Positions 42,650 to 52,847 of a stretch of DNA of 64,000 nt are shown one piece after another. Made by a program: the position numbers and the translations under genes. Below the pieces are notes generated by a model, which searched no databases, had not been told where the DNA came from, and worked only from the letters and a program-made list of their open reading frames with translations. The stretch is from a virus: IMG/VR virus record IMGVR_UViG_3300027850_000003, positions 62,001-126,000 of that record; one strand, 5' to 3'. Positions within the stretch are counted from its first letter, which is position 1. The number at the start of each line of letters is the position of its first letter.

Positions 42650-42919
42650 TTAATCATTTACCACATACTCTTTAGCTATTATTTCTTCTAACTTATAAGA
42701 CTTTTTAAGCTTTTTTAGTTTACTCATGGTTGATAGACTTTCTTGGCTCATTACCTCCTGTCTTTTCTGTATAAGTGAAATATCAATAGTAATTATATCT
42801 ATCATTATTTTAAATTCTTCATAAGCATCTAAGTCTAATATCTTCCTCTTGAGGTATTTAATATTATTCTCTAACTTTGCTAAATATTCTTGGAGTAATT
42901 GGTCTAACTCTTTATTCAT
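42650..42919 (-). CDS. Hypothetical coiled-coil protein (89 aa)
   Basis: A heptad-rich helical protein (ELDQLLQEYLAKLENNIKYL) of 89 residues, no family. First gene of the minus-strand pair, divergent from the tail gene at 42952 with 32 bases between starts. Confidence 0.5.
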   Translation of the reverse strand: MNKELDQLLQEYLAKLENNIKYLKRKILDLDAYEEFKIMIDIITIDISLIQKRQEVMSQESLSTMSKLKKLKKSYKLEEIIAKEYVVND

Positions 42920-42951
42920 GTTATTTTAATTGTATAGCTTTTTAATTACTT

Positions 42952-43314
42952 ATGTTCCAAATTATAACTAATAATACTACTCCAGATATTTATATCGAAG
43001 ATAAACAATTAATCTCTATTCCTTGTTTCTATCTTACTAATGGAACTTCTATGACTAGCTTTGCTCCTATGTTCAATATAGAAAGCACAGAAGAAGATTT
43101 ATTAGACATAGAGGAATTTAGTTATGTATTATCTACTACTCCTTCTCAATATCAAATGTTCGAGATAAGTATAAATGACCTAGAACCCTTAGACGATATT
43201 TCTAGCCTATATATAAATGGAAGTAAATATCAGAATCTCTTAGAGGTAAAAGATTTAGTCTTAAATACTACTCAACAAAATATTACTACAATAGAAGAAA
43301 GAGAATCTACCTAA
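42952..43314 (+). CDS. Hypothetical tail-region protein (120 aa)
   Basis: Acidic 120-residue protein, no family recognised. Coupled to the 894-residue tail protein by TAATG, so probably a tail-tip partner or assembly protein. Confidence 0.5.
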   Translation: MFQIITNNTTPDIYIEDKQLISIPCFYLTNGTSMTSFAPMFNIESTEEDLLDIEEFSYVLSTTPSQYQMFEISINDLEPLDDISSLYINGSKYQNLLEVKDLVLNTTQQNITTIEEREST

Positions 43315-45998
43315 TGACTACTAAACAAATTCCCTTAAATAATATCCTCAACACTTTTAACGAATTACCCTTAGAACAAATAAATAAATTAGCTGCTTCT
43401 CCTGGTACTTTTCTTTATAACCCACTAACTAAAAAAATTCTATTATGCTGTAAAGTTAACACTAAAATTACTAATGACCCTCAACCTCTTAAAATACTAG
43501 GTAACAAGGAGATATTTATTAGTAATCAAATAGAGCTTCCTAATTTTATAGTAGAACATAAATTAGTTGGAGGATTTACTCTTAGTAGAAGTTTTGAAAA
43601 TCATCCTTCTATTGGATTTAATTTGATATGTAGTAGAGATGAGATATTAGCCTTAAGAGGTAAATTTAGAGATATTGAAAAGAAATATGTCTTCTACGAT
43701 ACCCCTTTTCGATTAACTAATTACTCAGAAGATATAGAGAATAGAAGTGAGCATCCTATAGGTTCTTACTCTATTAGTTTATCTTTTGAGGGTTGGTATT
43801 CTAAGCTAATCAATACACCTTTCTTTGTTAAAAATAGAGGCAGTCTAACAAGTAGTCAAAACTTTGAAGCTCCTGAGTGTAAAATTGAGGGAAGCAATAT
43901 TCCTAAATCTGGTCTGTCTAACTCACTTAATAAGCCTAATGAGTTAGTAATTCCTCTTAGTAGTTTTGCTAGTAGATTAGGGTTTAACTATTTAGGCTAT
44001 AACTTTCTATGTAATTATCAGAAACCAGTTGCCCCAGATTTAACTACTACTTTTGCTAGTGAATTAGATAGTAGAAAAAGAACTAAAGGACTTTATACTC
44101 TTTTTTCTTCTAATGAGGGGGTTAAGACTATTACTTGGGCTAAACCTTCTACTTTCAAAGTTAAGGAAAGTAAAATTATTAGTAACGTTTCTTACTCGGA
44201 TAACTTAGCAGAATTAGGGTATAAACCTAGTGAGTTATCTTGGAATCAATCTGGAGAAGAACCTTTAGATAATCAAGAAGAAGATACTTTTCAAAATACT
44301 CAACCTTCTTGGCTTCAATTAAATATAAAAATTAAAGAAAGTATTCTTGACCCAGATAACGCTACCTCTCCTCCTAATGACCAAGGATTGATTAAGACAA
44401 TGGATCTTAACTATGATATGTCAGGAAAGACTAAGATTAAAACTTTTACTAGGAGAGAAGGAACAACTATCTTATGGGAAAAAATAGAGACTTGGGGATT
44501 TATGTATCTATCCAAAGAAATAGTAATAACGAGAGACGGAGAAAAGATAATTGAAGCTTCTCCTAGTAATTATTGGGGACTTACTGAATCTCAAGAGACT
44601 ACTCATCTATACGATTCTGTTACTGGGTACTACTTAGGAAATAAGATTAGTGGTTGGAAAATGTGTCGCTTCAAACAAGAATCTTCTACTGAAACAGCTA
44701 AACTAGAAATAGAAAAAGAAGGGTTAGGAAACCCTCTTAGTAAAGCTTATGAGGAAGATGTAGTAGTTAGAGGAGAAAAAGTATTTGAATTAAATGAAGT
44801 GGTGGACTGTTATAGATTTAGAGCCGTCCCTATCATTGGTGGAACTCAATATATCTTAAGACAATTGAGAGATTATTATCAAGATTCTAACAATTCAACT
44901 CCTAGTATTCCTTATCAAGTATGTACTAAAGATGGAAAATTAATTACTAAATATGCAATTGACCCTACTTGGGTTGAGCCTATGTATATTGGAGAAGAAT
45001 ATAATTACTACTCTTGTTATTCTAGGATTGAAGACCCTGCTAATATTGCTTTAAGAAGAGAGTTTAGAGACTCCCCACCAGAAACTCCTACTGATAACCC
45101 TATTTATAATCCCACATTATCTACTGGTAGAGAACAAGAAGTATATAAAAAAGTATTTATCCACAGGAGTAAAGGCACTATCCAAGAAGAAGGATTAGGT
45201 TTTTCCTCTTCTGGTAGTTCAGTTAAAGATAATTTTATTGGAGATGACAAAGATGGAGTAGAAGATAGATATGAAACTCATGTAACTCAACGTTCTGCAC
45301 AAGATAGTAATTTTAGAAATGCTACTACTACTATTACTGTTGAAGAATCTACTGGTAGACCAGGAGAACCTGGAAGAAAACAATTACCTTTTGTACTTAA
45401 AACTGAAGAAAGTCTTAAAGAAAACTCAGATATCTATTTCCAAATGATAGAGACTAAGAGAGTGGATAAGACACAAGAGCCTAAAGATAGCTATAAATAC
45501 CTCTTAGTTACTCAAGGATATAACGTTAATGACCCAGTACAAGGTTCCGTTTCTTATAATACTAGACATAAATCGGAAGCATTTTTAGGAGCTATTACTG
45601 ATTTAGAAATAGAAGATATGAATAGTAATTGTTCTATCTCTTTTACTACTTTATTTAGACCTAAAATTATAGAAGGAAGTAAACTTAATTTTAGTTACTC
45701 TTGGGATTCATGGAAGACTAGAGTGATAAGTAATAGTTCCTCAGTTAATATAGTTGGTTATCTTGAATTAGAAGATGGAACCTTACTCACTGAAGTCACA
45801 GGCTCCACTAATTTAAGCTTAGGAATTGATAGTAGTTTGGGAAGCTTGACCTCACTTAAAAAAATTAAATTACCAAAAGAACCTGCTCAACCAGAAGTAT
45901 CTCCTAATAAAAACGATGCTTATATTTTTAATATGTATACTCGTGGTAAAGAACTAGGTAAAATATTCTACGGATTTGGTTCTAGATATAGCGGTTAA
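43314..45998 (+). CDS. Large tail-tip / baseplate protein (894 aa)
   Basis: An 894-residue, beta-rich protein without a recognised enzymatic motif. It includes a charged, proline-rich middle (residues ~590-700) and a C-terminal beta domain. It follows tape measure and distal tail genes, where hub or baseplate proteins are usually encoded. Function by position only. Confidence 0.5.
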   Translation: MTTKQIPLNNILNTFNELPLEQINKLAASPGTFLYNPLTKKILLCCKVNTKITNDPQPLKILGNKEIFISNQIELPNFIVEHKLVGGFTLSRSFENHPSIGFNLICSRDEILALRGKFRDIEKKYVFYDTPFRLTNYSEDIENRSEHPIGSYSISLSFEGWYSKLINTPFFVKNRGSLTSSQNFEAPECKIEGSNIPKSGLSNSLNKPNELVIPLSSFASRLGFNYLGYNFLCNYQKPVAPDLTTTFASELDSRKRTKGLYTLFSSNEGVKTITWAKPSTFKVKESKIISNVSYSDNLAELGYKPSELSWNQSGEEPLDNQEEDTFQNTQPSWLQLNIKIKESILDPDNATSPPNDQGLIKTMDLNYDMSGKTKIKTFTRREGTTILWEKIETWGFMYLSKEIVITRDGEKIIEASPSNYWGLTESQETTHLYDSVTGYYLGNKISGWKMCRFKQESSTETAKLEIEKEGLGNPLSKAYEEDVVVRGEKVFELNEVVDCYRFRAVPIIGGTQYILRQLRDYYQDSNNSTPSIPYQVCTKDGKLITKYAIDPTWVEPMYIGEEYNYYSCYSRIEDPANIALRREFRDSPPETPTDNPIYNPTLSTGREQEVYKKVFIHRSKGTIQEEGLGFSSSGSSVKDNFIGDDKDGVEDRYETHVTQRSAQDSNFRNATTTITVEESTGRPGEPGRKQLPFVLKTEESLKENSDIYFQMIETKRVDKTQEPKDSYKYLLVTQGYNVNDPVQGSVSYNTRHKSEAFLGAITDLEIEDMNSNCSISFTTLFRPKIIEGSKLNFSYSWDSWKTRVISNSSSVNIVGYLELEDGTLLTEVTGSTNLSLGIDSSLGSLTSLKKIKLPKEPAQPEVSPNKNDAYIFNMYTRGKELGKIFYGFGSRYSG

Positions 45999-46010
45999 TA
46001 AAAGTAAAAT

Positions 46011-46310
46011 TCAAAGTAAATACATTGTTTTTTCAAAAATATTCCAGAAGTTGTTGATAGGTTGACGATCTACTATAAATCTAGTTGCGAGATGGAAATT
46101 ATCATATAAATGAGAAAAGTTATTATTATAAACACTTAAAAGACATCCATTTTTAAAGTATTTAATATCGCAAGGTTCTAGAATACTCCAGTAATTTGGA
46201 TCTCCTATCTTACTACTAGGGATATAAAATTCTATAAGATTAAATAATTTATCTGGTAAGTCTAATATCGTATCTTTTGATAAAAGTATCTTCAAATTAA
46301 CCTCCGCCAA
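46011..46310 (-). CDS. Hypothetical protein (99 aa)
   Basis: A 99-residue protein with several aromatic residues, no family recognised. It is read against the tail operon, downstream of the basic 548-residue protein on the same strand, 48 bases after that gene ends. Confidence 0.45.
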   Translation of the reverse strand: MAEVNLKILLSKDTILDLPDKLFNLIEFYIPSSKIGDPNYWSILEPCDIKYFKNGCLLSVYNNNFSHLYDNFHLATRFIVDRQPINNFWNIFEKTMYLL

Positions 46311-46358
46311 AAAACATCAATATTGCTAACCATTACGATTGTGTAATACCTACTATTT

Positions 46359-48005
46359 TTACTTTCCACTAATATGACTAATTAAACGAATAACAGTTCT
46401 CATTTTAGGATCTTTAATACCTGCTCTATCTAGTCCAGCTTCTAATTCTGGATTAGGTCTTAACATATCAAGAAGAGCTTTACCATCAGTTGCAAAGTCC
46501 TTAGCTTTTACAATAGTGTCGTCTATCTCAGGTTGCATTATTTTAGCAGTCCTTTTAGCTAACTCCCTTCTACTTACTTTCTTATAATCAATACCCTCTT
46601 TTTTATATAAATCACTTAAATTTTCTTGTATTCTTTGTAATCGTTGAGTATATCCTTTTGGATTAGTAGTTTGAAGATTACCAGATTTTATTTGACCCAT
46701 GAGAGTTTTTATCACTTTAGGTTTAACTACTCTTGAATATACCAACGACTCAGTAGCACTAGATAGTCCATTTTTAGTTCTACTCATCATCTCTCTTCTA
46801 CCTGTAATAGTTGCTAACGCTTTTTGCCACTCATCATCTCTTACAGTAATATTTAACTCTTCTAGCTCAGAATTTTTAGCTAAGCTATTCATCTGTCTAA
46901 TAATTTTACCCATAGGAGCTTTAGGTTCTACTACGTCCCCTAACATTGTCAGTGCTTTATCCTTATTTACTTTAGGAATAACTTTCTTTAATAATGCTCT
47001 TTTAGAAGGTGAAGGAACAATATCATCTAGCTTGTTTTTTTTTAATAAATCATTTTGTCTAACTAATCTATCATTTACTTTCCTACTCGCTTTAGTAATT
47101 ACCTGTTCTACATCAGCTTTATTTCCAGTATCTAATATAGCTTTAAGACCTTTAGTATCTGGAGGTCTACCTAACAAGCTTTCTCTAATAGGTCTAGTAA
47201 GAGCTTTCTCCATTTGAATAGTAGCTTTCATTGGAATATCAAGACTATCATAATCCCTCTGAGTATTTCTCATATTGATTACTGAGGAAGTTACTTTATC
47301 TTTTTTACTAGGAACTAATAGATTTTTTCTTGGTTTTACTTTAGCTGGTGACAATAGTTTTATTCCCTCTTTTTTTACTAATAGTTCAGTAGGTTCTTTT
47401 TTTAAATTACTTTTTAGAGGAGTTTCCCACGGGTCAGATACTTTACTAAATCCTGTCTTTTTACGAATACCAGAAGCTCTTTTAGATACTTTTAAGACTC
47501 TATCTCCTTTTTCCAGCATTCTAGTTCCCGGAGTATTTTTAGTATTCCAAAAGTCTTTTAACTCTGGCATATCGTTAATCCTAGAGTCTTTTACTTCAAC
47601 TAACTTAGGTGTTTTAACTGGTATTACTGCATCCACTTCTTTAATTAATGTAGTAGTTTTATTTAGTTTTTTTTTACCAACCCCCCATTCATCATCCATT
47701 TGTTGAATAAACTCTTTACCAGACATAGATTTTTGTTTCGGAGGAGTCCCTATCGTCTCATTAATTACTTTTATTGGGTTCCCTGATTTACTGGATTTTG
47801 GAATAAGAAGTGAGGGTTTTTTCTTACTTAAGAGCAACGCAACTCCACCTACTCCTATAACCGCTGCTGTTCCTAAAGCAATATTTCTGTTACGATTACT
47901 ATCTTCATCTTTTTTACGGAAGAAGTCTTTAACCCTTATTACTTTAAATCCACTCTTCCCTTTTGATAACCTACTGTGACCTTTTACCTTATCTTTCCCA
48001 AACAT
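46359..48005 (-). CDS. Large basic protein with N-terminal membrane segment (548 aa)
   Basis: A very lysine/arginine-rich 548-residue protein. It begins FGKDKVKGHSRLSKGKSG, followed by one transmembrane segment (IALGTAAVIGVGGVALLLS, about 42-60). The remaining ~480 residues are basic, with repeated short helical segments and no recognised domain. The layout (basic start, glycine-rich membrane segment, basic body) resembles the small proteins in the head region. Long open frames on the opposite strand are codon-bias shadows. It may be a virion-internal or DNA-binding protein; unknown. Confidence 0.6.
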   Translation of the reverse strand: MFGKDKVKGHSRLSKGKSGFKVIRVKDFFRKKDEDSNRNRNIALGTAAVIGVGGVALLLSKKKPSLLIPKSSKSGNPIKVINETIGTPPKQKSMSGKEFIQQMDDEWGVGKKKLNKTTTLIKEVDAVIPVKTPKLVEVKDSRINDMPELKDFWNTKNTPGTRMLEKGDRVLKVSKRASGIRKKTGFSKVSDPWETPLKSNLKKEPTELLVKKEGIKLLSPAKVKPRKNLLVPSKKDKVTSSVINMRNTQRDYDSLDIPMKATIQMEKALTRPIRESLLGRPPDTKGLKAILDTGNKADVEQVITKASRKVNDRLVRQNDLLKKNKLDDIVPSPSKRALLKKVIPKVNKDKALTMLGDVVEPKAPMGKIIRQMNSLAKNSELEELNITVRDDEWQKALATITGRREMMSRTKNGLSSATESLVYSRVVKPKVIKTLMGQIKSGNLQTTNPKGYTQRLQRIQENLSDLYKKEGIDYKKVSRRELAKRTAKIMQPEIDDTIVKAKDFATDGKALLDMLRPNPELEAGLDRAGIKDPKMRTVIRLISHISGK

Positions 48006-48050
48006 ACTGATTATTAATGTATTATTGATATATCCCTTACTATAACTTAA

Positions 48051-48209
48051 ATGAAAGAAGAGATATTAATTAAAGAAATATTAGACATCTTAGGGAAAAA
48101 TAGAATAAATATAAAAGGAAATATTCTTACTATTGGTAATCAAAAATTGATAATACCTAAGAGTAAGGGAAATAACACTACTTCTACTAGACCTATTCAA
48201 ATTCGCTAA
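48051..48209 (+). CDS. Hypothetical small protein (52 aa)
   Basis: Translation starts KEEILIKEILDILGKNRI and ends with a basic, Thr-rich tail. No family. It precedes the 822-residue fibre protein by 8 bases and would be the first gene of that operon, divergent from the basic 548-residue gene. Confidence 0.5.
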   Translation: MKEEILIKEILDILGKNRINIKGNILTIGNQKLIIPKSKGNNTTSTRPIQIR

Positions 48210-48217
48210 TAAATAAA

Positions 48218-50686
48218 ATGGCTGTAACTTACGCAAATAGTAGAATTGTTTTACCTAATAGTTGTTGGAGCATCGCCTCTACTACAGGAGGTCAACTTTC
48301 TGCTAAACCTTTATACTTCTCACTTCAAACAGAAAATAGAGTAGGAAGAAATTTATTATTAATATCTTCTCTTATTAATATTTCTAACTTTGGGAAAATA
48401 ACTATAACTATTAATTCTCAAGCTAAATTGCCTGCTGAAGAGATATTTAATTATATTATAGGAGCTAGTAGCTTTTCAAATCCTAATACTTTTTCTCAGA
48501 TAGCTAAAATACCAATTAGTTCATCTACTACATTTCCTATTGTCTTAGAGATTACTAAAGATGTATTTTTAAGAACTGGTCATATTACTTCAGAAGATAT
48601 TACTAATATTCTTAGTTCTGATTTACTTCATGGAATGTTGATTGGTTATACAGTGACAGGACTAATTTATGAGTATGACAACTTCGATTCTACTTCTGTA
48701 ATAGATAATCAATTAGTTCTTTCTACTACTACTAATAAACGATTTAAGGCTAGAGGAAGCTTCTCAACGTATATTTCCTCAGTTTACGATATAGATGGCT
48801 CTAGACTCGATTTAAGAGAGTCTAATGAAATTACTCCAATATTAAATAGTTATAATCCAGATGGAAGTGACTCTTCTTCTATTAACCTATGGTTAGATAA
48901 TCCTAGTGGAATAGTAGTAGCAGGAACTCGAATAACTCTAATAGTTAAGATAAATGAGCTAATAAAGACTAACTTATTTGATAAAAAGATTCGCTATATA
49001 TTTAATGGAGTAGTAAATCTTAATACTTGTGAGTTAAGGACTACTAAGAGAGATGGAATTACACCTTTTGAAAAACTAGGAATTCCCTTAACTTTTAATA
49101 GTAATACTCCTAATTTTAATATTGAGGAATATTTAGAGATAGGTGAAGCGTTATCTTTTAGTATTTACCTTAATTTCTTAGGAGCAGAGATAAATGATTT
49201 TTTACCTGAAAAAGCGGTTATATCTATCTATCCTTCTTTCGTTTCTAATATTGGTAGTTACGTTGCAGGTTCAGAAGTAATAGGGGATTGTATATTTCCT
49301 GATGGGGGAAGGAGAAGAGTGTTACCTTCAACTACTATTTCTGGACTAGAAGTATTGAGCGGTTCAGGATTAATTAAGAACTACACTTTTCCTTTATTGC
49401 CTAAGACTACTATTTTAGGTCTTATACCAAATACAGATAATCAAAAAGTATTTATTAGCAACTTAGGAAATTGTTTTGTAGCTCCTACTGATGTACCTAA
49501 TAATTCTGCTATAAGAGCTTTTGTGTCTACTAAGAGTGGGCAAACATCTTCTAGTAGTTGGAGTAGTTATATTTCTATCACTCAAAATAGTAATTTTACT
49601 TTAACTCTTACTCTTCCCACTTCTATTAGGAGTGATTATCCGGATGTTATTGCAACTACTACTTCTACTTTCTCTATAGGGAAATATATTGTATATGTGC
49701 AAAGGCAATCTAACTTAGAGATAAGAAAATTTGAGATTACTTATAATAGTAATACTCCTAATAATTTATACTCTGTAGTTTTACCAGATTGGAGTACAGG
49801 GATAGTAACCACTTCTATCCCTACTAATATAGATAATACTTTTAACCTTTACTCTTTACCGTATTTTGTAGTAGATAATGGATTAGGAAGTGGATTCTCT
49901 ATTGGTAATTATAGATTCTGTGTCTCTTATAGTTATGATGGAAATCAAGTAACCTCTATAAGTCACGATGTAGCTAGAGGATGTATTGTTGAGTTAGATA
50001 TGCCTTTATCCCAAGCTCTTAACAATATGAAGTATTTAGGAGAACCTTTATTTATGGGACAATTATTAGCCTTAGACACTACATATATCCCTGATGGACA
50101 AAGGAGATATCTTAAGGGAACTGATAATAGTTACTTAGACTTAGTGTTTAATAAATATATGACTGGGGTAGCTAATAATATTAATATTTTTAGACCTAAT
50201 AATATTGCTGCTACTTCACCTGGTATTTGGAAAGATAAAGAGTCCGGATTAGACTTAGATCAAGTAACTCAATATGTGTACTCTTCTATTTATCCTAACC
50301 TCTCTACTCTTAATGATTTAATTAGAACAGTCGATGATGGTATTATTCCTTTAATCTTAGCTTTAGGAGGTGGAGGTGGAAGTGGTGAGTCTCCTACAAT
50401 TTACCCTTTAATAACTGTTAATGCTACTACTATTTCTCCTGATTTAGATATAAGTGATAAATATTTCTTTAATACTACTGGGACTCTTAGTAATATCAAT
50501 AATCCACTAAATATAAATAATGGAGATAAATTTACTATTCAGACTAATAATACAGGAGTTTATAATTTTGGTAGCTCTTACCACTTACCAGAGAACTATA
50601 CTTCTGTTATACTTGATGGGAAAGCTAATATAGAGGCAACTCGAAGAGGAACTTCTACTGATATAATTATTTATAGTGTTTGGTAA
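48218..50686 (+). CDS. Tail fibre or tail-tip protein (822 aa)
   Basis: An 822-residue Ser/Thr/Asn-rich beta protein. Near residue 720 a GGGGGSGES linker separates a C-terminal domain of ~90 residues rich in short strands, as in trimeric fibre ends. Position at the head of the fibre gene group supports a virion appendage. No enzymatic motif. Confidence 0.6.
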   Translation: MAVTYANSRIVLPNSCWSIASTTGGQLSAKPLYFSLQTENRVGRNLLLISSLINISNFGKITITINSQAKLPAEEIFNYIIGASSFSNPNTFSQIAKIPISSSTTFPIVLEITKDVFLRTGHITSEDITNILSSDLLHGMLIGYTVTGLIYEYDNFDSTSVIDNQLVLSTTTNKRFKARGSFSTYISSVYDIDGSRLDLRESNEITPILNSYNPDGSDSSSINLWLDNPSGIVVAGTRITLIVKINELIKTNLFDKKIRYIFNGVVNLNTCELRTTKRDGITPFEKLGIPLTFNSNTPNFNIEEYLEIGEALSFSIYLNFLGAEINDFLPEKAVISIYPSFVSNIGSYVAGSEVIGDCIFPDGGRRRVLPSTTISGLEVLSGSGLIKNYTFPLLPKTTILGLIPNTDNQKVFISNLGNCFVAPTDVPNNSAIRAFVSTKSGQTSSSSWSSYISITQNSNFTLTLTLPTSIRSDYPDVIATTTSTFSIGKYIVYVQRQSNLEIRKFEITYNSNTPNNLYSVVLPDWSTGIVTTSIPTNIDNTFNLYSLPYFVVDNGLGSGFSIGNYRFCVSYSYDGNQVTSISHDVARGCIVELDMPLSQALNNMKYLGEPLFMGQLLALDTTYIPDGQRRYLKGTDNSYLDLVFNKYMTGVANNINIFRPNNIAATSPGIWKDKESGLDLDQVTQYVYSSIYPNLSTLNDLIRTVDDGIIPLILALGGGGGSGESPTIYPLITVNATTISPDLDISDKYFFNTTGTLSNINNPLNINNGDKFTIQTNNTGVYNFGSSYHLPENYTSVILDGKANIEATRRGTSTDIIIYSVW

Positions 50687-50693
50687 AAAAAAT

Positions 50694-51020
50694 ATGAAAA
50701 GATTAACGTTACAAGATGAGATAACAAAGCATCATTTAGATAATAAGTATAGTGTGAAAAAAGAAGATTTAACTAAACTACTAGAAGACTCTACTACAGA
50801 AGAAATAATTTTTCATAGTAAAGAGATGGTTATTTCTTTTAAACTTCCTTGTGGGTTTACTGTAGCAGGAAGAAGTGCAGTAGTTAATCCTAAGAAGTTT
50901 GACATGAATATTGGAAGACTTCTTTGTTACGAGGATGCTCTTGGACAATTATGGAAGCTAGAAGGTTATCGAATGCAGTGGAAGATGTACCAAGAACAAG
51001 GAGAAAATAATGCAGATTGA
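50694..51020 (+). CDS. N4 gp49 / Sf6 gp66-like protein
   Basis: The ATG at 50694 is preferred to a GTG inside the upstream gene. The 108-residue protein has the block GFTVAGRSAVVNPKKFDMNI, followed by a helix and WKLEGYRMQWKMY. This matches the phage family named after N4 gp49 and Sf6 gene 66 (pattern GFTV.G.SA, NFD..IG, WxLEGY). The role of the family is not known. It is placed inside the fibre operon. Confidence 0.7.
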   Translation: MKRLTLQDEITKHHLDNKYSVKKEDLTKLLEDSTTEEIIFHSKEMVISFKLPCGFTVAGRSAVVNPKKFDMNIGRLLCYEDALGQLWKLEGYRMQWKMYQEQGENNAD

Positions 51021-51213
51021 ACCTAATGATTATTTACAAAAGCTAATAGAAATTTATCAAGCTCAATGTAACCAGTATCTTAATGAGAGAATTAGTTTAC
51101 AAGCTCAACTAGATTTAGTATTGAAAGAGCTAGAGAAAACTGAGACTAAGTTAGCTGAACTAGAAAATAAAGAAGAGAAAGTGATAGATGTCAACACGAA
51201 TACTGATACTTAA
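51010..51213 (+). CDS. Small coiled-coil protein (67 aa)
   Basis: Heptad pattern with LQAQLDLVLKELEKTETKLA over most of 67 residues. It overlaps both neighbours, by 11 and 26 bases, which is compact phage style. It could be a trimerisation chaperone for fibres (inference). Confidence 0.5.
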   Translation: MQIEPNDYLQKLIEIYQAQCNQYLNERISLQAQLDLVLKELEKTETKLAELENKEEKVIDVNTNTDT

Positions 51214-52303
51214 AGATGGGGTTATTAAACCTGCTTCTTCCTCTGATGATTTAGGAATAGGAGGCTCATCTCTTACTTTAGGAGTTACATCTATTACTGC
51301 ATATCGTGGGGATTACGGGGACTTAGCTTATCTTCACTCTCAGATAACAAGTGGAAACCCTCATGGACTAACTTTAAATAGTCTAGTAGGAACTCAAACT
51401 AATAATAGAGTTCTTAGAAGCGACGGGACTAATGTAACATTGTCTCAAGTAAGTTTAACTACTGATGTTATTAATACTCTTCCTGCTTCTTTAGGAGGTA
51501 GTGGACAATCTAATTACACTATAGGAGATATTTTATTCGCTTCTACTTCTACTGCTCTTTCTAAGTTAGTAAATGTAGCTACTGGAAATGTACTGCTATC
51601 TGGAGGAGTTGGAGCTGTACCTAGTTATGGGAAAGTTGGGCTAACTACTCATATAAGTGGAGTTTTACCTATTTCCAATGGGGGGACGGGTAGCGCTACT
51701 CAGAATTTTGTGGACTTAACTGCTGCTCAAACTGTTGGAGGGGCAAAAACTTTTACCTCACCAGTAGCTATTACTAACACCACTCAATCAACGTCATCAA
51801 CGACTGGAGCTTTAGTAGTAAACGGAGGAGCAGGAATCGGAGGAAATTGCAATGTAGCAGGTTACTTAACTCAGGCGGATAGACAATTTAGATGTGCTGC
51901 TAGTACAAGTCAATCACTCACTCTGGGCGTGGCGACTAAGATTACGCTAGGGAATATTATAACAAATACAGGTGGCCAATATGTTTCAGCTACTTCTAGA
52001 TTAGTAGCTAGTGGAACCGAAGTATGGAGAATCACTGTTTACATTACATTTAATCTAAGTGTGGCAAATAGGATATTACTTTATGTTTACAAAAACGGTG
52101 TTGAGGTATCTGGGCTTTCACGGATTTTAGACAATCCCACAAATGCAGGATTCTTTGCAACAACCATTACTATCCCTGAATTTCCTTTAGTGAATAATGA
52201 CTTTTTAGAGGTTTTCGCTCAACCTATAGGTTCTGGTACTGTTAGTGTATTCGGTGATGCAAACCTTAATGCTTCTTTTTGGTATGGAAACAGAATAAGA
52301 TAA
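51188..52303 (+). CDS. Tail fibre with C1q-like tip
   Basis: The 371-residue protein contains AYLHSQITSGNPHGL and the phage-fibre repeat NGGTGSATQNFVDLTAAQTV. It then has TGALVVNGGAGIGGN, all common in phage fibre shafts. The last ~130 residues are a beta sandwich resembling a C1q/TNF-like domain. It likely binds the host surface. The C-terminal third has less AT-biased codons than its neighbours, hinting at acquired tip sequence. Confidence 0.75.
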   Translation: MSTRILILKDGVIKPASSSDDLGIGGSSLTLGVTSITAYRGDYGDLAYLHSQITSGNPHGLTLNSLVGTQTNNRVLRSDGTNVTLSQVSLTTDVINTLPASLGGSGQSNYTIGDILFASTSTALSKLVNVATGNVLLSGGVGAVPSYGKVGLTTHISGVLPISNGGTGSATQNFVDLTAAQTVGGAKTFTSPVAITNTTQSTSSTTGALVVNGGAGIGGNCNVAGYLTQADRQFRCAASTSQSLTLGVATKITLGNIITNTGGQYVSATSRLVASGTEVWRITVYITFNLSVANRILLYVYKNGVEVSGLSRILDNPTNAGFFATTITIPEFPLVNNDFLEVFAQPIGSGTVSVFGDANLNASFWYGNRIR

Positions 52304-52307
52304 TAAT

Positions 52308-52847
52308 ATGAAACTAGAAACCGAATTAAGCTTAACTAGAATCCAAATTGACGAAATCAGTCGATTAGAGTACGACAATGGAATTCTAACTGTTTACTTT
52401 TCTAAATCCCTAAAAATAGGAGATGAAGAAATGGAAGCGGTGTTTGATATTAGTAACCCTGTTAAACCAAATATCGCAGAAATTCAAGATGCTTTAGATA
52501 CAATTTTTACTTCTGCATTCCAAGCGAGGACGACGCAATTATCTCCTAATCCATTAGATTCAACTCTAATCCTTCCACCTAACTATAAAGCTTTTTATTC
52601 TGAACTACTAACTACTGAGTTATTTGGAATTGCTAGATATTCAGCAGGAGAAGATATTCAATCTTGTATTGCTTATTCAGATTTTGCTTTAGCTCTTACT
52701 AATTCAATTGCAGGAAATGAGAACCCTATAGCTTTTCAAATATGTCTTAATAATATGATTGGAGTTTTAGGAGATAAAGTTAATTCTGATATATTAGAAG
52801 TATTAAGAGAATTAATAAACGAAAACAATTTACCACTAACTATCTAA
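52308..52847 (+). CDS. Hypothetical fibre-associated protein (179 aa)
   Basis: A 179-residue alpha/beta protein right after the fibre gene, coupled by TAATG to the next. No family. May be a fibre assembly chaperone or structural partner. Confidence 0.5.
   Translation: MKLETELSLTRIQIDEISRLEYDNGILTVYFSKSLKIGDEEMEAVFDISNPVKPNIAEIQDALDTIFTSAFQARTTQLSPNPLDSTLILPPNYKAFYSELLTTELFGIARYSAGEDIQSCIAYSDFALALTNSIAGNENPIAFQICLNNMIGVLGDKVNSDILEVLRELINENNLPLTI

Noticed and set aside
46699-47706. Long plus-strand frames opposite the basic 548-residue gene
   Set aside because: They encode Leu/Ser/Phe-rich sequence typical of the antisense of a lysine-rich gene, have no leader signals and break into two pieces.
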